A stretch of 64,000 nt of DNA from SIG603 sp963589785 (GCA_963589785.1 CAVAMJ010000002.1:1-64000), one strand, 5' to 3'; positions 1 through 8,610 are shown, counted from the stretch's first letter. A program made the numbers and translations. Notes: generated from the sequence alone by a model not told the origin.

Positions 1-19
1 CCAGCTGAGCTATGCCCCC
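1..19 (-). tRNA. tRNA-Ala, 5' part only (cut by window edge)
   Basis: The minus strand reads GGGGGCATAGCTCAGCTGG, the acceptor 5' arm and D-arm of a typical bacterial tRNA-Ala. The anticodon lies outside the window, so the Ala identity rests on the acceptor and D-arm only. A perfect promoter precedes it. Confidence 0.65.
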
Positions 20-56
20 ATACTTTAGAAGACTGTTGTCTCCTGACGACTATTGC

Positions 57-85
57 ATTATATCACGCTGCTTTTACTTTGTCAA
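57..85 (-). promoter_or_regulatory. Promoter of the partial tRNA
   Basis: On the minus strand, TTGACA (85-80), a 17-bp spacer and TATAAT (62-57) form a consensus sigma-A promoter about 37 bp upstream of the tRNA 5' end. Confidence 0.85.
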
Positions 86-220
86 CAACTTTTTTTATTT
101 TTTTAAAAAAAGCTTAAATTGATGAATTTTTCGCCATTTAAAGAACAATTCTTTATAATCCAGAATTGATTTATCTGCAGATTATAATAACTTTATCTAA
201 ATAGTTTTCTTTGCCAAGCA

Positions 221-271
221 AAAATAAAAATCTCCTATGACTGTTCTTGCAAACCTGTCACAGGAGATTAT
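221..271 (-). terminator. Terminator after the XerD-like gene
   Basis: A 13-bp stem (AATCTCCTATGAC pairing with GTCACAGGAGATT, one wobble) is followed on the minus strand by a T-rich tract (TTTTTATTTT), just downstream of the recombinase stop. Confidence 0.8.
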
Positions 272-303
272 CATTATTACTTTATATTGTTGATATTGTT
301 GTC

Positions 304-1203
304 TTATCGAACTCTGTTGTTCGACTTTGGGTGGCACTCATCGTAAACCGCCTTGAGGTGCTGATCCATCATCTGAACATACACATGCATGGAGGATATA
401 TCAGCATGACCCATAATTGCCTGAATATCTTTAACCGAAGCACCGTTTTCAAGCAAGTGGATTGCAAAGCTGTGTCTAAGAGTATGCGGCGTCAATTCTT
501 TTTCAATTCCCGCGGATGAAGCATATCCCTTAATGATTTTCCAGAAACCCTGTCGTGTGAGCCTTGTGCCGTTTCGATTAACAAAAAGAGCGGGATTGCT
601 TTCGTCATCGACCAAAATTCTTCTCATTCTATAAATATAGTCCGAAACAGCGACTACAGCGGAAGTATAGATAGGAATCTGACGTATCCCTTTTGTTCCC
701 TTACATGAAATAACCGAAGCCTGAAGATTGACATCCTTTAAATCAAGATTAATGAGCTCAGAAACTCTTATTCCTGTTGCATAAAGAAGTTCAAGCATCG
801 CCTTATCTCTACAGCCCTTAGCAATAGAAACATCAGGCTGACTAAGCAGCAGATTAATCTCCTCGCCGCTCAAAATCTGCGGCAGCTTCTTTTCAACATG
901 CTCAAGCTTTATATTTTTCGCCGGATTTTCACTCGCAAAACCATTATACATTAAGTACTTGTAATAGCATCTGATAGAACTTACATTTCTTGAGATTGTA
1001 GTAGCAGACCTACCCAAATCCTTCAAACTTGTTATATAGTCATATATTAAATTTTCAGTTACCGAAACAGGCGATTCACAGCCAGCCGAAGAAGCGTACG
1101 AAACAAATGCGGTAACATCTCTTAAATACGAATCTCTGGTATTTGCTGAGCTTGTTTTGAGATTTTTCAGATATTCAGCAAATCCGGAAATATAGTCGAT
1201 CAT
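304..1203 (-). CDS. Tyrosine recombinase, XerC/XerD family
   Basis: Site-specific tyrosine recombinase of 299 aa, the usual Xer length. It has an N-terminal SAM-like core-binding domain (about residues 1-100) and a C-terminal catalytic domain. The catalytic set is visible: R146 (ATGIRVSEL), K168 or K171, H240 and R243 (HTLRH), H266 (GHADIS) and the nucleophile Y275 (HVYVQ). The gene is monocistronic, with its own promoter and terminator, and no phage genes flank it, so chromosome dimer resolution is the likely role. XerC, XerD and XerA cannot be separated here, and an orphan integrase next to the tRNA-Ala remains possible. The ATG start has a modest GGGACGG site upstream. Confidence 0.88.
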   Translation of the reverse strand: MIDYISGFAEYLKNLKTSSANTRDSYLRDVTAFVSYASSAGCESPVSVTENLIYDYITSLKDLGRSATTISRNVSSIRCYYKYLMYNGFASENPAKNIKLEHVEKKLPQILSGEEINLLLSQPDVSIAKGCRDKAMLELLYATGIRVSELINLDLKDVNLQASVISCKGTKGIRQIPIYTSAVVAVSDYIYRMRRILVDDESNPALFVNRNGTRLTRQGFWKIIKGYASSAGIEKELTPHTLRHSFAIHLLENGASVKDIQAIMGHADISSMHVYVQMMDQHLKAVYDECHPKSNNRVR

Positions 1204-1244
1204 CTAAAATCTACCGTCCCTAATCTTTTAAAAATACTGCTATT

Positions 1245-1273
1245 ACTATAATACTTTTTCGCAATTATTTCAA
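1245..1273 (-). promoter_or_regulatory. Promoter of the XerD-like gene
   Basis: Minus strand TTGAAA (1273-1268), 17-bp spacer, TATAGT (1250-1245), about 40 bp upstream of the ATG. Confidence 0.65.
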
Positions 1274-1435
1274 TAGATTAAACTTATATTTTTGCATTTT
1301 TATATTTATACATACTGTTTTTATGAAATTGTATTATGTAAACCAATGAATATTAGTGCTAAACTTGTTATTTGAAACTTATGCATATTTATTCAGTTTT
1401 GACTTTTAGTTCTTAAATATTCTTTTGATTTTTCG
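1274..1435. other. AT-rich intergenic stretch, nothing identified
   Basis: The 303-bp gap between the recombinase and nrdG holds the recombinase promoter and the nrdG terminator. The AT-rich sequence between them shows no open frame, repeat or RNA motif that I can support. Confidence 0.6.
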
Positions 1436-1476
1436 CATAAAATAAGCCCTTGAAGCATTTTTCGCTCCAAGGGCTT
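1436..1476 (-). terminator. Terminator after nrdG
   Basis: A 9-bp perfect stem AAGCCCTTG/CAAGGGCTT (1444-1452 with 1468-1476), followed on the minus strand by ATTTTATG. Confidence 0.75.
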
Positions 1477-1506
1477 TTCAAAATATTCTGTTTTAATTAT
1501 TCATTA

Positions 1507-2004
1507 TCAATCAACAAGCAGTTTAATCTCTCCATTTTTACGGGACTCTTTAACATCGATAATTCTTTGATTGGAACTACCTCTGAACAATAACTTCAAA
1601 TTCTTTTTCTCCAAAATAAATCGTCCGTCAACTAAAACATCTACTTCATCGAGAAGCTTAATCCAATCCTCGTTTTCTGAAGAAACTATCTCTTCGTAAG
1701 TATACCCTGTATAACAAGTGACATCCTTACCAAGAGCATGGATTTTTATCGCAAGCTCTGTTAAAGGCTTAGGCTGAACAAACGGTTCTCCTCCAGAGAA
1801 AGTAATCCCCTTCAAAAGAGGATCCTCTTTGAAATCTTTCAAAAGCTTATCAGTGTCAATTACTACTCCACCGTTAAAATCATGAGTTTCAGGATTGTGG
1901 CATCCATTACAATTATGTGGGCATCCTTGTGTAAAAACCACATAGCGAATTCCCCATCCGTCAACAATTGATTCGTTAATTATTCCGGCAATTCTTATAT
2001 CCAT
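1507..2004 (-). CDS. nrdG: Anaerobic ribonucleotide reductase activating protein
   Basis: Radical SAM activase that installs the glycyl radical on the class III ribonucleotide reductase NrdD, allowing dNTP synthesis without oxygen. At 165 aa it has the short family length. The [4Fe-4S]-binding CxxxCxxC is at C28, C32 and C35 (GCPHNCNGCHNP) and the SAM-binding GGEP motif follows near residue 100. The ATG is preceded by AGAGGAAAATTT. No nrdD lies next to it, so the reductase must be encoded elsewhere. It has its own promoter and terminator. Confidence 0.92.
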   Translation of the reverse strand: MDIRIAGIINESIVDGWGIRYVVFTQGCPHNCNGCHNPETHDFNGGVVIDTDKLLKDFKEDPLLKGITFSGGEPFVQPKPLTELAIKIHALGKDVTCYTGYTYEEIVSSENEDWIKLLDEVDVLVDGRFILEKKNLKLLFRGSSNQRIIDVKESRKNGEIKLLVD

Positions 2005-2161
2005 AAATTTTCCTCTAAAAATCGAAGCGTATATAGCCGCTTCAAAACAACTTGATTAAATTATTTTTCGACAAACAAAAAATCGATTAAATTGAAATCC
2101 GAGCTATAACGAAGCTCATAATAAAACTCACCAACTTTAAAATTAGGTGAAACTACATTAG
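2005..2161 (-). promoter_or_regulatory. nrdG leader with terminator-like hairpin
   Basis: The leader between the promoter and the nrdG ATG contains GAAGCG/CGCTTC (2024-2043, 8-nt loop), followed directly by GATTTTT and then the Shine-Dalgarno. This arrangement could act as an attenuator. The stem is only 6 bp. No NrdR box was found. Confidence 0.35.
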
Positions 2162-2190
2162 ATTATAGCATTGCAATAAAACTCCGTCAA
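2162..2190 (-). promoter_or_regulatory. Promoter of nrdG
   Basis: Minus strand TTGACG (2190-2185), 17-bp spacer, TATAAT (2167-2162). Confidence 0.75.
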
Positions 2191-2432
2191 CTTTACCGCT
2201 ACTCAAATATGAGGTTTAACAGCAGGTCTCCCCCACTCCCCCAGAAAATTCGCCGCCAAAAACGTTTAGAGAATAAACAAGAACACTTCTTAATTTTCTG
2301 ATCGAACGCAAAGTTTGCGGCAGATTGCAAACAACGCAAAACTGTTTAATAGTAATTTTTTCAAGAGTGAAAAGATAAAGTTCTGAACGAGTCAAAATTT
2401 GTAATTTCGCTATTTGTGAAAAGGCATCTAAA
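2191..2432. other. Intergenic region, no supported gene
   Basis: A minus-strand frame of 87 codons crosses this stretch and runs into the pentapeptide gene. It has a low-complexity tail, no recognisable domain and no convincing ribosome site, so it is not called. Confidence 0.5.
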
Positions 2433-3026
2433 TTAATCAAAAACTTTGCATCCCATTGACTCAGCCAACGCAACAGCAAAATTTATATCAACTTCAGTCT
2501 TATCAAAAACCGCTCCTACAAAAGTTGCTCCTGTTATATCGGCATCTCGCAATTTTGCTTTCGTCAAATTTGCACTTCGCATTACGGCTTTCTTTAGATT
2601 TGCATTTTCAAAATTTGCTGAAACAAGTGATGCATCTGTAAAATCAGAATTTTCTAAATTGAGCCCTGAAAAATCCTGCTTATCTAAATTTGCGCCGGCA
2701 AAGCAGACAAAAGAATAGTTGCCGCCGGTAAACTCGACTGCACTAAGCTCCGCCGAAGCAAAAGAAGAACCTGTCATTTTACAATTTTTGAATGTTGCAG
2801 CAAACAAGTTCGTTCCCTCAAAATTGCAATTTAAAAACTGGCTCTTGTTACTGTAAGATCCGTTCATCTGTGCAAATTTAAACGAACAGCCTTCAAAAAT
2901 ACAAGAATCAATATCGACATTACTCAAGTCAAGCCCGTAAAAAGCACAATTCACAAATTTATATTCTTTTATCTCTTCTTTAAAATCTCTGTTATCTTTA
3001 AAAGACACGGAAGAATACTCTTTCAC
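2433..3026 (-). CDS. Pentapeptide-repeat protein
   Basis: Protein built almost wholly of A(D/N)LxN-type pentapeptide repeats, for example LENSDFTDASLVSANFENAN, expected to fold as a right-handed quadrilateral beta-helix of cytoplasmic location. Function cannot be assigned; relatives include DNA-gyrase-protecting Qnr/MfpA proteins as well as many of unknown role. I place the start at the GTG 3026-3024, behind AGAGGTGAG. A longer frame exists to 3065, but its ATG lies inside the 3' arm of the aspS terminator, so that start is very unlikely. With the GTG start the product is 197 aa. The gene lies downstream of aspS, separated by the terminator. Confidence 0.8.
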   Translation of the reverse strand: MKEYSSVSFKDNRDFKEEIKEYKFVNCAFYGLDLSNVDIDSCIFEGCSFKFAQMNGSYSNKSQFLNCNFEGTNLFAATFKNCKMTGSSFASAELSAVEFTGGNYSFVCFAGANLDKQDFSGLNLENSDFTDASLVSANFENANLKKAVMRSANLTKAKLRDADITGATFVGAVFDKTEVDINFAVALAESMGCKVFD

Positions 3027-3040
3027 ACTCTCACCTCTGC

Positions 3041-3083
3041 ATAAAAACATCCCTGCAAGAAACAATCAAGCTTGCAGGGATTG
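3041..3083 (-). terminator. Terminator after aspS
   Basis: Stem CCCTGCAAG/CTTGCAGGG (3051-3059 with 3071-3079), followed on the minus strand by ATGTTTTTAT. Confidence 0.85.
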
Positions 3084-3096
3084 ATTTTAGATAATC

Positions 3097-4884
3097 TTAT
3101 TCTTTTTCGGAAACGATACTAATTCCAAGCTCCTTAAGCTGCTTATCATCAACCGTTGACGGAGCCATTGTCATAAGCTCACTTGCATTCTGAACCTTCG
3201 GGAATGCGATTACATCACGAAGATTTTCCTTCTTGAGCATGAGCATAACAAGTCTATCCAAGCCTAAGCCGAGACCGCCATGTGGTGGTGCACCATACTT
3301 AAATGCATCAAGCAAGAAACCGAACTTGTTGTGTGCCTCTTCCTCAGAAAGTCCAAGCAAAGCAAATATTCTGTCCTGAAGTTCTGGGTTAGTAATTCTG
3401 ATAGAACCTGAGCAAAGCTCTGTTCCGTTGAGAACAAGGTCATATGCCTTTGCTCTAACATTACCCTTATCGCTCTCAAGATAAGGCAAGCATTCATCAA
3501 GCGGAGATGTGAACGGATGATGCATAGCTACCCAAGTCTTCTCTTCCTCGTCATACTCAAAGAATGGGAACTCAACAACCCAAAGGAAGTTGAACTGATC
3601 TGGAATGATGTCGAGTTTCTTAGCAACAGTAGTTCTGAGCTGTCCGAGCTGAGTGAGAACATGAGAATTGTTTGTGTCTGCGATAATTAAAATTACGTCG
3701 CCCTTCTCTGCTCCCATTGCGGAATATATAGCATTCATTTCCTCTTCGGTCATAAACTTAGAGAAAGAACATGCTGTGGAATCCTCTCCGATTCTGATAA
3801 ATGCGATACCCTTTCCGCCGATACCCTTTACCATCTCGGTTAACTTATCTATCTCTTTTCTTGTTAGTACAGAATAAGCATTCTTTGCGTTGATAGCTCT
3901 TACGCTTCCGCCGCCTGCAATTGCGTTCGTGAAAACTCCAAACCCGCAATCCTTAACAACATCTGTGAGATTTACTATCTCCATGCCGTATCTAGTATCA
4001 GGCTTATCGGAACCATATTTCTCCATAGCATCCTTATATGTGATGCGAGGAAGCGGCATAGGAACATCTACATCGAGAACCTCTTTGAAAAGTCTCTTAA
4101 CAAAGCCCTCACCGACAGAAAGAACATCCTCAACATCAACAAATGACATCTCAAGGTCGATCTGTGTGAACTCAGGCTGTCTGTCTGCTCTCAAGTCCTC
4201 ATCTCTGAAGCAACGTGCTATCTGCATGTATCTATCAAAGCCAGCTACCATTGTGAGCTGCTTATAAATCTGCGGAGACTGCGGAAGAGCATAGAAGCTT
4301 CCCTTATGAATTCTTGAAGGCACGAGATAGTCTCTTGCTCCTTCAGGAGTGGACTTCATGAGCATAGGTGTTTCAATCTCAACAAAGCCGTTCTCATAGA
4401 AATAATCTCTGGTTACCTTTGTGATTTTTGAACGCATGAGAAGATTCTTCTGTAAGTCAGGTCTTCTAAGGTCTAAATATCTGTACTTAAGTCTGATGTC
4501 CTCACCAGCCTTTGAGTTCTCAACAATCTCAAACGGCGGAGTCTCAGAAAGTCCGAGAACCTTGAGTTCTGTAACCTCAATTTCAATTTCACCGGTCGGA
4601 ATTTCTTTATTCTTTGATGAACGCTCTCTTACAACACCGGAAGCTGCAAGAACATACTCTGATCTTACATCAGAAGCTTTGTCAAAAATTTCTCTGTCGG
4701 TAGAATCATCAAATGCGAGCTGAACAACGCCTGTTCTGTCTCTTAAATCAATAAAGATAAGCTGTCCTAAATTTCTCTGTCTCTGACACCAGCCGAATAC
4801 GGTTACTGTCTTTCCAACATCCTCAATTCTCAGGTCTGAACAGTAATTTGTTCTTTTCATACCCGATAAAAATTCTGCTTTCAT
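3097..4884 (-). CDS. aspS: Aspartyl-tRNA synthetase
   Basis: Class II aminoacyl-tRNA synthetase that charges tRNA-Asp. At 595 aa it has the bacterial length, with an N-terminal OB-fold anticodon domain (about 1-115), the catalytic core with the FTQIDLEMSF segment, a bacterial GAD insertion, and motif 3 near the C-terminus (GLGLGLDRLVMLM). Two in-frame starts compete. The upstream ATG at 4884 has a weak GGCGAG site. The ATG 24 bases further in begins with MKRTNYCSDLR, which resembles the usual AspRS N-terminus. It lies downstream of hisS in the same direction, but a terminator separates them. No T-box was found. Confidence 0.95.
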   Translation of the reverse strand: MKAEFLSGMKRTNYCSDLRIEDVGKTVTVFGWCQRQRNLGQLIFIDLRDRTGVVQLAFDDSTDREIFDKASDVRSEYVLAASGVVRERSSKNKEIPTGEIEIEVTELKVLGLSETPPFEIVENSKAGEDIRLKYRYLDLRRPDLQKNLLMRSKITKVTRDYFYENGFVEIETPMLMKSTPEGARDYLVPSRIHKGSFYALPQSPQIYKQLTMVAGFDRYMQIARCFRDEDLRADRQPEFTQIDLEMSFVDVEDVLSVGEGFVKRLFKEVLDVDVPMPLPRITYKDAMEKYGSDKPDTRYGMEIVNLTDVVKDCGFGVFTNAIAGGGSVRAINAKNAYSVLTRKEIDKLTEMVKGIGGKGIAFIRIGEDSTACSFSKFMTEEEMNAIYSAMGAEKGDVILIIADTNNSHVLTQLGQLRTTVAKKLDIIPDQFNFLWVVEFPFFEYDEEEKTWVAMHHPFTSPLDECLPYLESDKGNVRAKAYDLVLNGTELCSGSIRITNPELQDRIFALLGLSEEEAHNKFGFLLDAFKYGAPPHGGLGLGLDRLVMLMLKKENLRDVIAFPKVQNASELMTMAPSTVDDKQLKELGISIVSEKE

Positions 4885-4990
4885 TTTCTCGCCTAACCCA
4901 TAAGGGTCCTTTCAATAATATTATCAGTCAAGCGATAATTTATCTGAAATTTGATATTCAGTATAAAATATCACCGCAAAATACATTTTA

Positions 4991-5025
4991 AACTAAAATG
5001 TAACTCATCCTCGGACAAGTTACAT
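4991..5025 (-). terminator. Terminator between hisS and aspS
   Basis: Perfect 8-bp stem ATGTAACT/AGTTACAT (4998-5005 with 5018-5025), followed on the minus strand by TTTAGTTT. Confidence 0.7.
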
Positions 5026-5040
5026 CTTTTGTTTGTTAAT

Positions 5041-6336
5041 TTAGAACTCTATAGTTCCCTCAATTTCTGTGACATAGGTGATATAATCATCTATGAAATG
5101 CTCTCCGAGAGAAATATCTTTTGTCTCTCCGGAAGCCATCGCCTTGAGTGTAGCTTTCTCGTTCTCAAGTTCTGTATCGCCGAGAACAATCGTATACTTC
5201 GCTCCGATTTTATTTGCGTATTTCATCTGAGCCTTTAAGCTTCTTCCGCAAAGGTCACAATCGGCGGGAACTCCGCATTCACGAAGCTTGTTTGCAAGGT
5301 CAAAAGCCTTTGTGAGAGCTTTCGATCCCATAGAAACGATGAAGCACTCGCACTTTGTATCCTGCGGGAACTCAATTTTCTGAGCCTCAAGAACAAGCAT
5401 AAGTCTCTCAAGTCCCATACCGAATCCGAGACCGGCAGTAGGCTTTCCGCCCATCTGCTCTACAAGACCGTCGTATCTTCCGCCGCCGCAAACAGTGCTC
5501 TGAGAGCCAAGGTCGTTGGAAATGAACTCAAAAACGGTTCTTGTGTAATAGTCAAGACCTCTTACGATATTCGGATTAACTGTATACTCCATTCCTACGG
5601 CATCAAGATAGCTCTTAACTCCCTCAAAGTGGTTTGCACAATCTTCGCAAAGATAATCAATAATCTTCGGTGCACCCTTAGCGATTTCGGAACATACAGG
5701 GCTCTTACAATCGAGAATTCTCATAGGATTTCTCTCAAGTCTTGAGTTGCATGTCTCGCAAAGCTGATCACTGTAAGAGGAGAAATACTCCTTAAGAGCA
5801 GCATGATACTTTGCTCGGCAAGTCGGACATCCAATAGAATTAATCTCAAGTGACAAATCTCTTACTCCAAGTCTGTCAAATATGTTCTTTGCAAGCATGA
5901 TGATCTCGGCATCAGCGATAGGCTCAGCCGCTCCGAACATCTCTACTCCAAACTGATGAAATTCTCTGAGTCTACCTGCCTGTGGCTTTTCATAACGGTA
6001 ACACGGAGTTAAATAGTAAAGCTTAACAGGATATCCGTCGTTATATATTCCGCTCTCCAAAAGCGAACGGACAACGCCAGCAGTTCCTTCAGGCTTAAGC
6101 GTTATGCTTCTGTCTCCCTTGTCGGTAAAGGTATACATCTGCTTTTCAACAACATCTGTTGTGTCTCCGACACCTCTCAAGAAAAGCTCTGTATGCTCAA
6201 AAACAGGAGTTCTGATTTCTCCGAAGCCATGTACTCCTGCTTCACTTCTCATTACGTCCTCTACCAACTGCCACTTTTCGGTCTGCTTAGGAAGAAGATC
6301 CTGTGTTCCCTTTGGTCCCTTTGTTAATAAAGCCAT
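5041..6336 (-). CDS. hisS: Histidyl-tRNA synthetase
   Basis: Class II synthetase that charges tRNA-His, 431 aa as usual. Class II motif 2 (YYLTPCYRYEKPQAGR), the histidine-binding RGLDYYTRTVFE segment and motif 3 (GLGFGMGLERL) are present, followed by the C-terminal anticodon-binding domain. A CPTC...CETC cysteine arrangement lies in the insertion domain. The ATG is preceded by AAGAGGAATGATCAT. The hisS-aspS order is common in Firmicutes, but here each gene appears to end in its own terminator. Confidence 0.95.
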   Translation of the reverse strand: MALLTKGPKGTQDLLPKQTEKWQLVEDVMRSEAGVHGFGEIRTPVFEHTELFLRGVGDTTDVVEKQMYTFTDKGDRSITLKPEGTAGVVRSLLESGIYNDGYPVKLYYLTPCYRYEKPQAGRLREFHQFGVEMFGAAEPIADAEIIMLAKNIFDRLGVRDLSLEINSIGCPTCRAKYHAALKEYFSSYSDQLCETCNSRLERNPMRILDCKSPVCSEIAKGAPKIIDYLCEDCANHFEGVKSYLDAVGMEYTVNPNIVRGLDYYTRTVFEFISNDLGSQSTVCGGGRYDGLVEQMGGKPTAGLGFGMGLERLMLVLEAQKIEFPQDTKCECFIVSMGSKALTKAFDLANKLRECGVPADCDLCGRSLKAQMKYANKIGAKYTIVLGDTELENEKATLKAMASGETKDISLGEHFIDDYITYVTEIEGTIEF

Positions 6337-6435
6337 ATGATCATTCCTCTTATAAAGTATTATCTTCTTAAATATGTATCAATAAATTTCGCAAAACACA
6401 CTTCAAGTCAAGCGAAATTCGATATACGCATTAAG

Positions 6436-6464
6436 ATTATACTTGACTTTCACTTCATTTTCAA
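6436..6464 (-). promoter_or_regulatory. Promoter of hisS with a structured leader
   Basis: Minus strand TTGAAA (6464-6459), 17-bp spacer, TATAAT (6441-6436). The leader contains a perfect 8-bp inverted repeat AATTTCGC/GCGAAATT (6385-6392 with 6412-6419). No T-box specifier or AGGGTGG sequence is present. Confidence 0.7.
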
Positions 6465-6554
6465 GCTTTAGTGCTAAAAACTTATCCGTCAAATTGTATA
6501 CTATATTTCTTTTATAAAATTTACCCAAAATGATTGTTAAAAACATAAAAATCT

Positions 6555-6572
6555 ATGTTAAACTATTGACAA
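6555..6572 (+). promoter_or_regulatory. Rex operator at the icd-rex promoter
   Basis: ATGTTAAACTATTGACAA matches the clostridial Rex consensus TTGTTAA-N4-TTAACAA at 12 of 14 defined positions. It overlaps the -35 TTGACA of the icd promoter, so bound Rex should block RNA polymerase. It is 15/18 identical to the box upstream of rex2. Confidence 0.75.
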
Positions 6573-6594
6573 ATCTTTCAATACTCTATAAAAT
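6566..6594 (+). promoter_or_regulatory. Promoter of icd-rex
   Basis: TTGACA (6566-6571), 17-bp spacer, TAAAAT (6589-6594). The leader to the icd ATG is about 65 nt. Confidence 0.85.
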
Positions 6595-6666
6595 TAATAA
6601 ATAAAATTATATGCTGTCGCATTTAGTTTAATAAAAGGAAAGAAAGTTAGAAAGGAAGCCCCGGGT

Positions 6667-7878
6667 ATGGAAAAAATCAAGATGACCACCCCTCTCGTTG
6701 AGATGGATGGAGACGAAATGACACGAGTTGTTTGGAAGAAAATTAAAGACATTCTTATTCTTCCGTATGTTGACCTTAAAACCGAGTATTATGACTTGGG
6801 TCTTGAGTACAGAGAGAAGACTAAGGATCAGGTTACCGTCGATTCTGCTCTTGCTACAAAAAAGTATGGTGTTGCAGTAAAATGTGCAACAATCACACCT
6901 AACGCAGACAGAGTTAAGGAATACAACCTTACCGAAATGTGGAAATCTCCGAACGGCACAATTCGTGCTATTTTGGACGGAACAGTTTTCAGAGTTCCGA
7001 TTCTCGTTAAAGGCATTACACCTTATATTCCGACTTGGACAAAGCCAATCACTATTGCAAGACACGCATACGGTGATGTTTATAAGGGTGTTGAAGCTAC
7101 TGTACCTGCTAACGCAAAGGCAGAGCTCGTAGTTACCGATGAAAACGGCAATGAAACAAGAACCCTGATTCACGATTTCAAGACACCGGGTATTATCCAG
7201 GGACTTCACAACATCGACAAGTCCATCGAGAACTTTGCTAGAACATGCTTTAACTATGCTCTTGACGCAAAGAAGGATTTGTGGTTTTCCTCAAAAGACA
7301 CTATTTCAAAGAAATACGATCACCGTTTCAAAGATATTTTCAACGAAGTTTTTGAAAAGGACTACAAGGAGAAGTTTGCAGAAGCCGGTATCGAGTACTT
7401 CTATACTCTTATAGATGATGCTGTAGCAAGAGTAATCAGAAGCGAAGGCGGTTACATTTGGGCTTGCAAGAACTATGACGGTGACGTTATGAGCGATATG
7501 GTCGCTACCGCATACGGAAGCTTAGCTATGATGACATCTGCTCTCGTCTCCCCTGACGGAGTTTACGAGTACGAGGCAGCTCACGGAACAGTTCAGAGAC
7601 ACTATTACAAGTATCTTAAGGGTGAAACAACCTCAACTAACTCCGTTGCAACTATCTTCGCATGGAGCGGCGCTCTCAGAAAAAGAGGCGAGCTTGATAA
7701 CATTCCGGAATTAGTAGCATTTGCCGAAAATCTTGAAAAGGCAACTATCGACACAATTGAAAGCGGCACAATGACAGGCGACTTATACGCTATGTCTAAT
7801 CTTGAAAATAAGAAAAAGGTCGATACCGAAGGATTCCTTGTAGCAATCGGCGAAACCTTAAAGTCTTTACAGGCTTAA
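6667..7878 (+). CDS. icd: NADP-dependent isocitrate dehydrogenase, eukaryotic-like type
   Basis: Converts isocitrate to 2-oxoglutarate and CO2 with reduction of NADP+. The 403-aa sequence belongs to the homodimeric group that contains human IDH1/2, not the E. coli type. Residues 91-100 read MWKSPNGTIR (substrate loop), R109 and R132 are the expected substrate arginines, and NYDGDVMSD (269-277) carries the metal-binding aspartates. EAAHGTVQRHYY (303-314) includes R311 and H312 at the positions that bind the NADP 2'-phosphate in this family. The ATG follows AGAAAGGAAGCCCCGGGT. It is transcribed with rex 23 bp downstream, from a promoter overlapped by a Rex box. The 2-oxoglutarate probably feeds glutamate synthesis. 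Confidence 0.93.
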   Translation: MEKIKMTTPLVEMDGDEMTRVVWKKIKDILILPYVDLKTEYYDLGLEYREKTKDQVTVDSALATKKYGVAVKCATITPNADRVKEYNLTEMWKSPNGTIRAILDGTVFRVPILVKGITPYIPTWTKPITIARHAYGDVYKGVEATVPANAKAELVVTDENGNETRTLIHDFKTPGIIQGLHNIDKSIENFARTCFNYALDAKKDLWFSSKDTISKKYDHRFKDIFNEVFEKDYKEKFAEAGIEYFYTLIDDAVARVIRSEGGYIWACKNYDGDVMSDMVATAYGSLAMMTSALVSPDGVYEYEAAHGTVQRHYYKYLKGETTSTNSVATIFAWSGALRKRGELDNIPELVAFAENLEKATIDTIESGTMTGDLYAMSNLENKKKVDTEGFLVAIGETLKSLQA

Positions 7879-7901
7879 TTAAATATCTCAGGAGTTAAAG
7901 A

Positions 7902-8528
7902 ATGATTGCTAAGAATAACATTTCTATGTCAGTTATAAGAAGGCTGCCAAGATATTACAGATATCTGAGCGAGCTTGAAAAGAAGGGTATTGTAAGAATC
8001 TCCTCAAAAGAACTTTCAGAAAAAATGGGCTTCACAGCTTCACAAATTCGCCAAGACTTCAACTGCTTCGGTGGTTTCGGTCAGCAGGGCTACGGCTATG
8101 CCGTTTCTAATTTAAAAGAAACAATCGGCAATATTTTAGGCGTTCAAAATCAAAGAAAATGTATTCTTATAGGTGCAGGTAACCTCGGTAGAGCTTTACT
8201 CTCAATCAACTATAAGCACATGGGCTTTGATTTGTGCGGTGTTTTTGATATTTCCCCTAAGGTTATAGGCTCTGAGGTCAGAGGTTATACTGTCTCGGAT
8301 GTCAAAGATCTCCCTGAATTCTGTGCAGAACAAAAGCCTACAATGGCTATCATCTGTATTCCGAATGTTGCTGTCGAAGAGACCTGTGACCATCTTTGCG
8401 AATTAGGGATCAGAGCATTTTGGAACTTTACCCATTGCGACCTTTCTCTTAAATATGACGATGTTATTATTGAAAATGTTCACCTTAACGATAGCTTGAT
8501 GACCTTAAGCTATATGTTATCTGAATAA
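7902..8528 (+). CDS. rex: Redox-sensing transcriptional repressor Rex (paralogue 1)
   Basis: NADH/NAD+-sensing repressor of 208 aa. It has an N-terminal winged helix with the recognition segment QIRQDFNCFGGFGQQGYGY (48-66) and a C-terminal Rossmann fold with GAGNLG (91-96). The family leaves DNA when NADH rises and derepresses fermentative genes. Its start follows CAGGAGTTAAAGA. Co-transcription with icd behind a Rex box suggests autoregulation. A second, more divergent Rex lies at 25060-25689. Confidence 0.93.
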   Translation: MIAKNNISMSVIRRLPRYYRYLSELEKKGIVRISSKELSEKMGFTASQIRQDFNCFGGFGQQGYGYAVSNLKETIGNILGVQNQRKCILIGAGNLGRALLSINYKHMGFDLCGVFDISPKVIGSEVRGYTVSDVKDLPEFCAEQKPTMAIICIPNVAVEETCDHLCELGIRAFWNFTHCDLSLKYDDVIIENVHLNDSLMTLSYMLSE

Positions 8529-8547
8529 GCCACTACATTAACAAACA

Positions 8548-8585
8548 AAATGCCCACGCGTTTAATGTGTGGGCATTTTTATTTT
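8548..8585 (+). terminator. Terminator after icd-rex
   Basis: Stem AAATGCCCAC/GTGGGCATTT, followed by TTTATTTTG. Confidence 0.85.
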
Positions 8586-8610
8586 GTATTTGTGAGTTTT
8601 TAACGCAAAA

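Noticed and set aside
2216..2479. 87-codon minus-strand frame between nrdG and the pentapeptide gene
   Set aside because: No domain or convincing ribosome site, overlaps the pentapeptide gene in another frame and contains the region before the nrdG promoter.
3027..3065. Upstream ATG of the pentapeptide gene
   Set aside because: This ATG lies in the 3' arm of the aspS terminator; the GTG at 3026 has the ribosome site.
6337..6480. T-box riboswitch before hisS
   Set aside because: The leader has an inverted repeat but no AGGGTGGNACCGCG-like antiterminator sequence.
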